This document shows, piece by piece, positions 1 through 14,049 of a stretch of 64,000 bases of DNA. Location of the stretch: assembly GCA_017654935.2 (NCBI GenBank), contig CM065682.1, positions 81,480,910 to 81,544,909 of the forward strand, written 5' to 3'. Made by a program: the position numbers and the translations under genes. A model generated the notes under the pieces. The model had not been told where the DNA came from. It searched no databases and worked only from the letters and a program-made list of their open reading frames with translations. The first letter of the stretch is position 1; every line of letters starts with the position of its first letter. This DNA comes from Phymorhynchus buccinoides. Taxonomy: Eukaryota; Mollusca; Gastropoda; Neogastropoda; Raphitomidae.

Positions 1-707
1 GTATTTTAAAATGAGTTTATTTGTTTAAAACCGAGATTAATAAAATAGTTTACAATAAAATTAGTTTTTTTTATAGCTGCCAGTCCGCGCGGGTAGGTGG
101 AGTTAGTTTCCGGTCCGAGGCGAGATCCTTCCGCGGGAGACATGTTGGTTTGTTGAGTTGTAAATGGGATGTTGTAGAGGGTGGGATAGAGCGTGGTAGA
201 GAGAGGTTTTTAGCCCATAGAAAAAAAGGGGGGGGGGGCTGGGACTGGCCCCCATTGAGGGGACGATAGGAGGAAAGTGGGGGGGGGGGGGGGGGTCCCC
301 AAAAGTGTTGGGGACCTGTGATCCCCTGTGATGTGACAGACCTCTCCTCTGAGACTCGGGGGGGGTGAGGAAACGGACTATGGCTGGCTAGGCCTGGGGA
401 CCGGTCCAGGGAGATGCCGCTCGTTCCAGGGGGGGGGGGATCCGCCGGGGGGCGCCGGCCGGGGCCGCACGCCCCTGGCAGAGGCGATTGGGCGTACAGT
501 CCCGGACGGCGATCCCCGGTGACTCACTTGCCCCCAGAGACAAGGACCAGCTGGAGTGTTGGGGGTGAGAGGGGCCAGAGTGACGCCCCCCAAGGGGCGG
601 GCCGCCAGCCTGGAGATGCAGCATCACTCAAAAGAGCCGATAGGGCTCTGAGCACGCCTGCGCTCCTGTCAGGCGCCCCAGCCGATGGGGGGGAGCCACC
701 GAAGCCA
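1..707. other. G-rich flank, possible LINE 3' UTR
   Basis: No gene is seen. The stretch is G-rich on the plus strand, with a run of about 18 G near 280-296 and other G runs. It lies 3' of the minus-strand LINE that ends at about 708, so it may be that element's 3' UTR. On the minus strand AATAAA-type motifs occur near positions 10-60. The 3' boundary of the element is not defined and may lie before the window. Confidence 0.4.
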
Positions 708-2098
708 CTAGGATGTGGGAGTGGGGCCCTTTGGAGAGGCAGTATACACCGGACGAGGGGTCATGGGGGAGGGCTTTGTTTTAGGTTGTTGTGAAAAAAG
801 ATATTGTTGAGTCAGAATAGGTAGCCAGATTATTGGTTGCCAGCCGTGGGTTTGGTTGTGAATTATTGTTTGTTTTGTGAAAGGGATCATATTTACTTTA
901 AGTTTTATTACTACGTTATTTAATTCGGGGGCTATGGTGTTGCATTGTGTAAATAAGTGGTCTACTGTTAGGAAGTCTCCACATTCACACTCTAATTCTT
1001 TAAATTTGCAGTATGTGGCCTCGGTTCTGAGTCTATTAATCAGGGATAGAACAGACCAAGGGACTGGGGGGAAAGTCCCCCCATCACAATTTGGTGATCC
1101 CAGGAGTGGGCCTTGCACCGGGCTTCAAGTTCTCGAGCCCACACCTGGAAAGAGGTTTTCTTGAGTGCTGATTTAATTTCTGGGATTGAAAATGTAATAT
1201 TAATTTTGGTACCGGACCGACCAAGGGCCGCCTGCTTGGGGCCCTGTCGGCCTGGTCATTGCCGTGTAGGCCACGGTGGGAAGGGATCCAACCTAGTGAT
1301 ATGTCAGTTCCCTTGATTGTGATCTGATGTATGAGGAAGTTGATTTCTGGTATGACAGAGCGTCTATTTTTAGAGTCCCCCACTAGAGCTTGAATAGATG
1401 AAAGTGAGTCTGATAGCGCTCCGTGGGGGATTTGGGAAATTACTGATGTAGGAGCATGCTTCTAGTATGGCCCAAAGTTCGGCACTGAAAACTGAGATGT
1501 TATTATTTAGTTTATATGATTTCGTTACTTTCAGATCTGGAATTGTAAATGCGCAGCCTGTTTGTTGATTAATTTTGGAGCCATCTGTATATATGAGCAG
1601 GTGATGATGGAGACTGTGAATTTGTTCTATTGCTGCGACTTTTAGTCTGTTTGGATCGTCCTGTTTAGAGTATTGTTCATGTAGGGAGGTGTGTACTGTT
1701 ATGGGGGTCACCTCCCACTGTGGATAGTCGTGTGTGGGGTGGGTGGAGACTTCCGCTATGTTAACTCCTGCTTCGTGGAAGAGATCTTCCGTGTATTTAG
1801 TGATGGGTATGGATTTGTGATACAGGGAGGGGTGTTTAGTTTTATGGTCAGGGTGGGAGTGGTAATACGGGTCTGAGAAGTTATCATAAAATTCAAAGTC
1901 TGTGTACGTTTGGGTAGCATGTATACGGGGAAGGAGAATGGAGCAGTTAAACTTTAGTAGTTTACGCAAGGGGAGCCAGCCCACATCTCGGTAAATGAGA
2001 TCAGTCACTGCAAAACGGGGGAGCCCCAGAGCTATTTTTAGACCACGGATTTCTATTCTTTGTAGTGTTAGTAAATTAAGTGTTGTTAGAGAATGCAT
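708..2098 (-). pseudogene. LINE ORF2 connection, RNase H and C-terminal zinc motif, broken
   Basis: Three overlapping frames (2098-1370, 1383-1084, 1118-708) continue ORF2. RNase H motifs are IYTDGSKINQQTG (Asp), FSAELWAILEA (Glu), then in the next frame WIPSHRGLHGNDQADRA (His and Asp). The last frame has CECGDFLTVDHLFTQC, the C-terminal Cys/His motif of this LINE group. The active-site residues are mostly kept although the frame is broken twice. Confidence 0.8.
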
Positions 2099-2155
2099 TG
2101 CCTCTAGTCCATTATTATACTAGTCGGCTGCGGACGAGTGATCTAACAAGATGTG

Positions 2156-3554
2156 TTAGTATTTTTGGGTCTTGCACCCATTTTTCCCGAGAGATATTTT
2201 TTTAATAAAATTTAGTGCTTTATAGGCTTTCCTAGTTATATAGTTAATGTGTTCGGTCCAGGGTAGATTGTAATTTATAATGACTCCTAGAAATTTGGCA
2301 TGGTTGGATGCCGATATTGTTTGGTCATTAATTGTTATTGATAGGTTGTAGTTGACTGAAGGTTTTCTCATATTAGTTAGTATTTAAAAAAACCCATTTA
2401 TTTGGGGCCAGTGAGAAGTCATTGTCCTGCAAGTAGAAGGCTATTAGGTCAGTTTGTTTTTGATGTTGTTTTAGGGCTTCTTTGAGATTCTTTTGGTTAA
2501 GTTTTTTCTTTGTTAGGGTCCAGGTTGCTATGTCGTCTGCGTACATACTGAGTTTCTTGTTCTTGATGTTTGTTTTTGTTATGTCTGATAGCATGATGTT
2601 AAAAAGTATTGGGGCAACTATGCTACCTTGGGGCACCCCCATATCAAGCGAGTGACTGTCAGAGAGGGACCGGCCCACCTTTACTCTCATAGTTTGATTA
2701 TCTAAGAAAGATTTTATAAAATTGAATAGGTTTTCTTCAATGCCGAGCCTGCTCATTTTTTGGAGCAGTCTCCCATGCCAGACAGTGTCGTAAGCACCCT
2801 TTATGTCGAAGAAGGTGACTAGCACGCTCCTTCGACGGGCGAAGGCTTTTCTGGCATGGGAGGTGAGCTTGACAATTTGCTCTGTGCAACTTCTGTGCTT
2901 TCTGAATCCTGCCTGTACTTGGGGGAGTATATTATTCTTTTGTAAATGGTATTCTAATCGTGATTGCACGATTCTTTCGTACACTTTACCCAGGTGAGGG
3001 AGATGGGGTGGTAGCTCTTGGGATCTTGCCTCGGTTTCCCGTTTTTCAGGATCCCGACTGACTACCTGTGCACATTTCCATGCCTGGGGCACTTCCCCAC
3101 TCTCCCAACACCTCGGGTAAAAGCGATGAAGAATGGACAGGAATAATGGGGGTAGTTGTTTAAGTAATTTGTAGGAGATAGGATCATCTCCTGTAGCTTT
3201 GTTTACTTTTTTAATGCTTCAAAGGGCCGTAGCAAGCTCGGCGAGTTTGAGGGGGGCGTTAATGCAGTCGGTATTATTATTAGATTTGGTGTGGGGGGGA
3301 ATTGTGTTTCGTTTTTGTTGTTCGGCGGGGGAGAGGTGTTTTATTTGGCTGGCTTTGGCAAATGTCCCAGCCAGGACGTTGGCTGTTTTCAGGTTAGATT
3401 TAGTAATTAGGTTAGTTGTAGGACTGAGAATTCGTGGTGTTTTCAGTTGGCCTCCCGTTTTGATCCTACGCAGTCGCTTCCAGGCGTTATTGAGATCTCT
3501 AAAGGAGAGGATTTTCTCATTGGTGAAATATTCGAGTTTTGCCTTGGCGACCAT
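2156..3554 (-). pseudogene. LINE ORF2 linker and reverse transcriptase, broken
   Basis: The segment 3554-3219 is the linker between endonuclease and RT. Segments 3092-2373 and 2371-2156 carry the RT. Fingers and palm motifs are clear: QAGFRKHRSCTEQI, FFDIKGAYDTVWHGRL (first catalytic Asp), MGVPQGSIVAPILFNIML, and MYADDIATW (the YADD pair of Asp). The next piece has FLGVIINYNLPWTEHI (RT block after YADD). Catalytic residues are present. The chain is cut by a frameshift near 2372 and by stops between 3219 and 3092. Confidence 0.85.
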
Positions 3555-3841
3555 CTTTTTGCTGTGTTTTTCTGCTATGCGTTTATTTTGGTGGTTGGGG
3601 TGAGAGGGTTGTTTGTTAAAGGTGTTACAGGCGGAGTGTTTTTGTTGGACGGCCTCTGCACATTCATTGTTCCACCAGGGGTTATTTCTAATTTGGTAAT
3701 TAATTTTAGGGGATGATTTTGGGATGGTGGTGTCTGCTGCTGTGGTGATATAGCTGTTTTAATATTATCATGGTGGCTTTCTAAGTTGGTATTATATAAT
3801 TCATCGTAGTTGTGTGGACTAAGGAGAGTTTTGAATTACTG

Positions 3842-4594
3842 CTAGTTGGCTTTATCGTAGGTGTATTGGGGAGGGGGCGGGGGATCTTTGGAAAGTTCAA
3901 TTTCTGCGGTGAGGGATATACTAATAGGTTTATGATTGGATCCTAGGGGGTCTACGTGGGGGGTCCATAAAAATTCAGTTAGGAGTTGGGGGCTAGCTAA
4001 AGTTAGGTCGATGGCTGTGAGTCTGTCTGTCGGTTTGTGTGGGTAACGAGTAGGGGAACCGTCATTTAGTAGGGTTAAATTAGAAATTAGGATGTCAGTG
4101 AAAAGTTTATGACCTCCCTGTGAGTGGCGGGTAGCGTTTTTTCCCCAGGAATGGTGGTGGGCATTAAAATCTCCCACCACCACACATGAGTCAGTGGGGG
4201 AAAGGGAGGCAATCCAGTCTTCGGTCGGCATTTGATCGTACCCTCGGGGAAAGTAGGTATTAATAATTTTAGTGGGTTTGTTATCTAGGGTAATTTGAAT
4301 AGTATTAGAGCAGACAGTTGGGGGGAGGTTTTGAATTGGGGAGGGGGTATACTGATGTTGGATGTTTTGGTGGACATAAGTGGCTGTTTGTTTGTCCCCT
4401 TGGAAGTTCATGACCCCTGATGGATAGCAGAAGCCGTCTATTTTCGGTAATTTGGAGTATGGTACTTTAAGTGATTGTAAAGGTGTCGGAAGGTGGTTTG
4501 TCAGTTTGTTTGTCAATGCTGTTACAAGTTTTGTCAGATGGTCATCTAGTTGTTTCATCATTATTTTAGTTTGTTTGGTTATTTGATCTTCCAT
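3842..4594 (-). pseudogene. LINE ORF2 endonuclease domain (exonuclease/endonuclease/phosphatase fold)
   Basis: This part of ORF2 nicks target DNA for target-primed reverse transcription. The fold is recognised from VVVGDFNAHHHSWG, AIDLTLASPQL and the terminal motif GSNHKPI. In this family the last motif is usually S-D-H, so the Asp is changed to Asn here, which would be expected to harm catalysis. The N-terminal third has no clear endonuclease motifs and may be rearranged. A stop at about 3842 separates it from the RT part. Confidence 0.75.
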
Positions 4595-5014
4595 GGTTTC
4601 TTGGATTTTTTTTCAGTTAAGTTTTTGGCTCGGGATTCCCTGAGGAGTTGGGCTTTAAGTTTGTACTGATAAACCTGATAGGAGGGCAGTCTGTGCCGAA
4701 AGCTTGTTAGTTTACCCTTGGTGAGGTTGTAGCTTTTTTGGGGGGCTGGTGGTTGTTTTGCAAAATGGTTGGTTTTGGCTGAGTTACACTATGGCGGGGG
4801 GCGGGGGTTGGTTTTGGACGAGGGTTGGTACTGGCCTTGGCCGCATAGATGTTGGGTGCTGAACGCTGATAAGCGTCCTCTGTCCTCCAAACCGAGTCAA
4901 CGGTGGGGGTGGGGGAGGGGGGGTGCTGCTTTGTCTTTGTTTGTGTTTGTTGTCTTGTTCGATGGCCGCCTTGGCTCTCCTAATCGCTTCTGCGTAGGGA
5001 AGGAAGGTCTCACC

Positions 5015-6347
5015 TCAGAGCTTGTTGGCTTTAAGTCGGAGTTTGTATTCCGGACACCCAGCATACGCCGCCGAGTGCCCTCCGGCGCAGTTCATGCATT
5101 TGCGCTCGTTGGCCTGACACTCAGCGGCAAGGTGGCCTGTCTGGGCACACCGGGCGCAGGTCTTTTTGGTGGCGCAGCATTGATGGGCTGTGTGGCTGAG
5201 TCTGGCGTAATTTTGGCATTTACATACAGGGGCTACGTAAGTATGCACCCTGTACTCAACGGCGTTGATTTTTACGTAATCGGGCAGATATGTGCAAGTG
5301 AAAGTGATTTTGATGGCTCTTGAATCCGAGCCATCGCGATTTTTCAGTCTTATTGCGCTTTTTGATTCAGGAATGTGGGGGAGCATGTCGGTCACGCTCT
5401 CAGACAGGGGGATCCCCTTTATGACCCCTTCGGTGGTGAGGGTCGGGATTGTGCATCTGATGTTGATGCCCGCGACTACTTTCAGATCGGCTAGGGTTTT
5501 TTGCTGCTTGGCCGACTGGCAGCCAACCAGCCAACAGTTGTCAGGTAGTGCGCGTTGGCTTTGAATGGGCCCGATGGTATTCTGCCACATTTTATAGGAC
5601 GTGGTGGGGCCGAGGCCTCGGAGAGTGGCCTGCCCGGAACGCAGGTGTTGCACTTTAACTGGGTATTTCAAAAATTCAGGAGGGAGTTGGTTAGAGTTAT
5701 TATTACGTCTCCTACTCGGAGGACGTTCGGGTTTTTCATGGATTTGTAGAGTGGGCCGGGGGTCCACTGTCTGAGATTGAGTTGAGGATTTGTTCTCAGA
5801 ATCGGTAAGTTGATGGGGGACCGGCATGGCTCCCCAAATCGAGATTTCATCATTGTCTTGGTTTGTCTCCATTTGGTCTTCGATCGCGATTGGCCCCAAA
5901 TCGATCCCACCAGGGGGAGAGCCTTCGTTTGGAGCCGGAGTAGAGGAGCCTCTTGGTGATTTTGATTTTTGAACGTTTTCATTTAAGTTGAGACCTTTTA
6001 TGGCTTTTGATATTACTCTTTGGGGCTTCGGGTTGGTCGAGTTCGAGTTCTGACCCGTTTTCTTTTTTCTTTGATTTTTTTTCATCAGGGCGGATCTCGT
6101 CATCCGTGGAATGGGAACCGCGTTGAGATCGCGATCTTTTTCGGATCGGTGTCCGATTTTCGTTTCGGTTTCCCACTGGGGAATAGTAGAGAGTGGTATC
6201 TCGTGGTTGGTTTTCTGTTGGACTTTCCGCAAAGACGGGAGATTCGGGAGAATCAAGTGTCTCAGAGGACTCCGTGTCCGATGTCAAAGATGGTTCGACT
6301 GAGGGGTGACTCGTGTCACCCCCTTTCTCCGGGATCGCGAGTGACAT
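5015..6347 (-). pseudogene. LINE ORF1 (gag-like RNA-binding protein), frameshifted
   Basis: ORF1 products of I-type LINEs bind element RNA. The likely start is the ATG at 6347 (reads MSLAIPEKGGD). The first part is acidic, serine-rich and then basic. A frameshift near 6000-6040 moves reading into the frame that ends at 5015. The C-terminal part has a PRE_C2HC-like region (VIKGIPL, later FTCTYLPDYVKINAVEYRV), then three cysteine/histidine clusters, including CARCAQTGHLAAEC (CX2CX4HX4C) and CMNCAGGHSAAYAGC. The zinc knuckles look intact. The frameshift makes it a pseudogene unless it is a sequencing error. Confidence 0.8.
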
Positions 6348-6449
6348 GTCGGGTGAATACAATAGTCTAATTAACAATAACAACAATGACTAAGTTAGAT
6401 TAACATGTAACGGAAAAATGCGAGTCCGGAAATCAAATTAATATTTTAA

Positions 6450-6687
6450 CACTTTCACCGCCAATGTCGCATTTTAGCACCACAATGATTTAACGCCCAT
6501 GTCACGAAAAGGCCTCAAACCAGGATCTGTTATCCAAAGACCCTGTTTTCTTAATTTTGGGAGGTAAGGATAGGCCTTACGCTATGCATGTCATAGAGGA
6601 ATCCCCCATATTGCAGATGCATTTTTTTCTCTACCCAGGTAAGTTTAATGGATTTTTTTTGCTGAAAAATGGCTGGCGGCGAGAGGG
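6450..6687 (-). mobile_element. 238-bp TTAA-type MITE, copy 1
   Basis: The sequence is flanked by TTAA at 6446-6449 and 6688-6691. Its ends are inverted: CACTTTCACCGCC on the left, and GGCGGCGAGAGGG on the right (CCCTCTCGCCGCC when reversed). It has the same length (238 bp) as a copy at 43815-44052 and is alignable with it end to end in opposite orientation. TTAA duplication and CCC-start termini are typical of piggyBac-superfamily non-autonomous elements. It has no coding capacity. Confidence 0.85.
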
Positions 6688-6691
6688 TTAA

Positions 6692-6925
6692 ATACAAAAG
6701 TGAAAAAAGAGAAAAGACTACATAGTAACTGACTGGGCAAAGGGAAAAAAATTAGTTCAAATTAGGTTGAGGTTCCGGGCAGTGTCTCCGGTTGTCAGCA
6801 GTGCCTCCTAGTTGTCCCTATTTTAGATAGGAGGAAGCAGCAATGACTCACTAAGCAGACGCCTATGAAGGCCACCAAGGCAGCCAAGATGACCGGGCCC
6901 CACCCAGGCGGAGTACCGTTGGTAT
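6692..6925. other. Flank between two MITEs, possibly LINE 5' UTR
   Basis: No coding signal is seen. If both MITEs are removed, this stretch joins the LINE 5' side (about 6445) to sequence after 7486, so it may be part of the LINE leader or of older flanking DNA. I see no promoter that I can support. Confidence 0.3.
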
Positions 6926-6927
6926 TA

Positions 6928-7483
6928 CAGTGGTCGCCGCTTTATAAAACCGCGGTTAATAGAGCCAGACGCTTATTAAAGCCGATTTCTTACGGTCCGG
7001 ATTTTTCACTACATGTTATGTATTAATAAAAGCCGCTTAATAAAACCACCTCACCGCTTATTAAAGCCACTTTTCTCAGAGAAATCACATAGTTTGTGAC
7101 TAAAGCTCACACGATTTTGTTCTTTTTTCTTTTATTTTATTTTTTGGGGCGTAAAAATATGTCACTTGTGTCACTCAGGACATATTTATGTGCACGCTCA
7201 CGTGTATCACGAAGTAACTGAGTTTAGAAAAGAATGTCAGTCAATAAAAACCAAATCAAAAGTTCAACATCGTCTTAAGAGGCCTTGTGAAGTTGTGTTT
7301 AGATTCAAGCAAGTGTAAATGACGAAAGAAAGTGTGAAAGTGTGACTGACGTAAACAAAAGAGAAGCAAAACAAAACAATGTTCGAAAATGACATAATCC
7401 TGGACCGCCGGTTATTAAATCCGCCACTTATTAAAGCCATTTTTCGTCGGTCCCAAAATGGCTTTATAAAACGGCGACCACTG
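6928..7483. mobile_element. pogo/Tigger-like MITE, 556 bp
   Basis: The element starts CAGTGGTCGCCGCTTTATAA and ends with the inverse (TTTATAAAACGGCGACCACTG). It is flanked by TA on each side (6926-6927 and 7484-7485), the duplication used by the Tc1/mariner/pogo superfamily. Homology between the two ends continues imperfectly for about 70 bp and contains repeated TTATTAAAGCC-type blocks. There is no transposase, so it would depend on an element elsewhere. Confidence 0.85.
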
Positions 7484-7485
7484 TA

Positions 7486-11957
<4,472 letters not shown>

Positions 11958-12110
11958 ATGTAACTAATATTCCTCTATTGGTTTCCTTTATGGAGGTGCT
12001 TTACAATAATGGCTTTAAAATAATATTTTTGACTTGGTGGACAATGTGTTTCACATTGATACTTTGATCATACCACCATCTCCTTCACGTTTATTGTCGC
12101 CTTTGTCGAT

Positions 12111-12114
<4 letters not shown>

Positions 12115-12200
<86 letters not shown>

Positions 12201-12330
12201 CCTTTTCATCTAGGCATAGCGTTTTTGTTTCAGTGTGTTTCAAATGTTAAAGTGTGTGTGTTTTTATTTGATTTCGATCAAGATTTAGCGCCGTATAAAT
12301 ATTGTATGTTGTTTGTGTTCTTCTTCCATA
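12115..12330 (+). repeat. (TG)n followed by a CR1-like LINE 3' end
   Basis: (TG)n covers 12115-12194. The following 136 bp match the 3' UTR end of the CR1-like element at 18124-20070: both contain GATTTAGCGCCGTATAAATA-type sequence (at 12281-12300 here), then TGTATGTTGTT. This is therefore a 3'-end-only CR1 remnant whose internal TG run has expanded. Confidence 0.75.
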
Positions 12331-12371
12331 TTACTGTTGAAGATAACATACTGTTGGTGTACTATAACCAG

Positions 12372-12436
12372 AATCGGCGACAGAGTACTCGGTGGAGATG
12401 GAGGCGCAGACACTAACTGAGCAGACTGATGAAGAG
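12372..12436 (+). CDS. Candidate exon W0 of the cysteine-rich host gene
   Basis: The acceptor is CTATAACCAG and the donor is GAG|GTGTGT. The exon is 65 nt: two bases completing a codon, then 21 codons with no stop (SATEYSVEMEAQTLTEQTDEE). It enters in phase 1 and ends in phase 0. The accepted W1 exon at 37539 has the same phases, and phase 0 is what exon X1 needs. The sequence shows no clear homology to W1 and the polypyrimidine tract is weak. Treat it as a hypothesis; it could equally be chance. Confidence 0.3.
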
Positions 12437-12544
12437 GTGTGTTGAATGTTGTTGACGTTTTGTATTGTAAAGTGCATGGAAAGAGGTTGAATATTAATTC
12501 ATATCTTACCGTGCACTCTTCATGAGAGTATAAATTAAATGAAA

Positions 12545-12573
12545 GGTACAGACCGACACACAGACAGACATAC

Positions 12574-12612
<39 letters not shown>
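12545..12612. repeat. (CAGA)n microsatellite
   Basis: Degenerate and then regular CAGACAGA repeats on the plus strand, with GATA variants at the start. Confidence 0.9.
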
Positions 12613-12614
<2 letters not shown>

Positions 12615-12799
12615 TAAACTCAATTAATGTTATTATATAGTTACGGGTTAACAGTAGAAAACAGCAACAATTTCCAAGGAATTCCTGGACTATTCTTTTC
12701 ATCTACTCCGTAGCTCGTTTTCTACCTAAAAATATTTCAATTTTGTTTAAATCACAAAATAATACGAGTTTTGTCTGAACTAGTTTTTCCACAATATGA

Positions 12800-12965
12800 A
12801 GATAAATTTATAGATAGATAAGTAAACTTATAGATACGTAAACTTATAGATACGTAATCTTATAGATAAATAAACATATAGATAAATAAACTTATAGATA
12901 AATAAACTAATAGATAAAAAACAACTTATAGATAAATAAACTTATGGACAAACAAACTTAGATAA
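12800..12965. repeat. 16-bp minisatellite (TTATAGATAAATAAAC)
   Basis: About ten degenerate tandem copies of an A/T-rich 16-mer, TTATAGATAAATAAAC and variants with GATACGT. There is no coding potential. Confidence 0.85.
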
Positions 12966-13846
12966 AGCAAACTATGTGAAATTATGTATGATTTAGGTCT
13001 ACTTGTGAAGTCATATTGAATTTCCTTGACTTGAGACTGTATAGAACATATTGATTAAATGTGGATATGATTGTGTTTGGAAGCCCTAATCCTTTTGTCT
13101 AAAAACCTTTTAGGCAATAATATCTTACAGGCTTTGAAAGATTCCAAGAATCATGGCTGCATTTCCTTCAGTCCTTTAAAAAAATTGTATAGACATTATA
13201 AAACAGTTTCGGAGAATGCATTATGACCTTGAATGATAAATGTATCATACGTTTAATTAACTGTGCTTATTTGTCTTACATTACCAATTGAAACAGGATG
13301 ACGACTTGACCGACAGGACCATTTGTGTGATAAATGTGACAAATTTCTAACTAAAGTCAATCTAGTTCCCTTTAAACTCCAAAAGCTATCCATCCTTAAA
13401 TCTGAAAGTGACGAAGCAATTCTTCAACTTGCAAAGTTTATAATTTTATGCATTCAAAGGTAGGCGATCACTGATCAGTCCCTGACTGGTTAACGCCCAG
13501 CAATAATTTTTTTTTCATCCACAGCCTACTCAAAAAGGCCACAGACTTCTACCTCCTTACAATGTATACTATGCCATTAAATCCTTTTGATAACATAATT
13601 TGCATATTCGTGTACTTTTCTTTCTTTGCATTATTATCAAGAACTTTTAAAATTGCTATTTCGTAGTTCTTTTACTTTCATTGCACGGATTTCGTTCCCT
13701 CCTGTGTGAGTTGAATAGTGGTCAAGTAACTGTTTCATTTGGATTTCTCTGTATAATAACATATTGTTGTGTGAACTACATTACGTTCATGGGCTTCACG
13801 GGCCTAAACCTAAACGTTAACCATTTTGAGTTGAGTTGAGTTGCGT

Positions 13847-13850
<4 letters not shown>
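12966..13850 (+). other. Non-coding stretch with a small coding-like relic
   Basis: Mostly A/T-rich unique sequence. At about 13317-13470 one plus frame reads HLCDKCDKFLTKVNLV, and later ILQLAKFIILCIQR, then a stop. This resembles the C-terminal end of a LINE or similar element, but it is too short to assign. I see nothing else here. Confidence 0.3.

Positions 13851-13851
<1 letters not shown>

Positions 13852-13942
<91 letters not shown>
13852..13942. repeat. (TC)n microsatellite
   Basis: About 90 bp of uninterrupted TC on the plus strand. Confidence 0.97.
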
Positions 13943-13945
<3 letters not shown>

Positions 13946-14049
13946 CTCTTAATGACTGTCAAAATGTGATTGAAATAAAGCAAAACACTGATAAATTGAA
14001 ATGGGATCCATAAAAGACAGTAAATTTAGACTATATCTAAATACGGACA

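Larger units (their letters stand above)
708..6386 (-). mobile_element. Decayed RNase H-bearing non-LTR retrotransposon (I/Nimbus-like)
   Basis: Read on the minus strand, the order is ORF1 (gag-like, zinc knuckles), apurinic-type endonuclease, reverse transcriptase, RNase H and a C-terminal CCHC-like motif. This is the layout of I-group LINEs. It is about 5.7 kb and nearly full length, but several frameshifts and stops split it, so it is not autonomous. No terminal repeats are seen, as expected for a LINE. The 5' side runs into a TTAA-type MITE at 6450. Clade placement (I, Nimb or related) is inferred from domain order, not from a tree. Confidence 0.85.

Noticed and set aside
4769..5564. Plus-strand open frames of 184 and 90 codons
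   Set aside because: Antisense shadows of LINE ORF1, whose zinc-knuckle coding on the minus strand explains the sequence.
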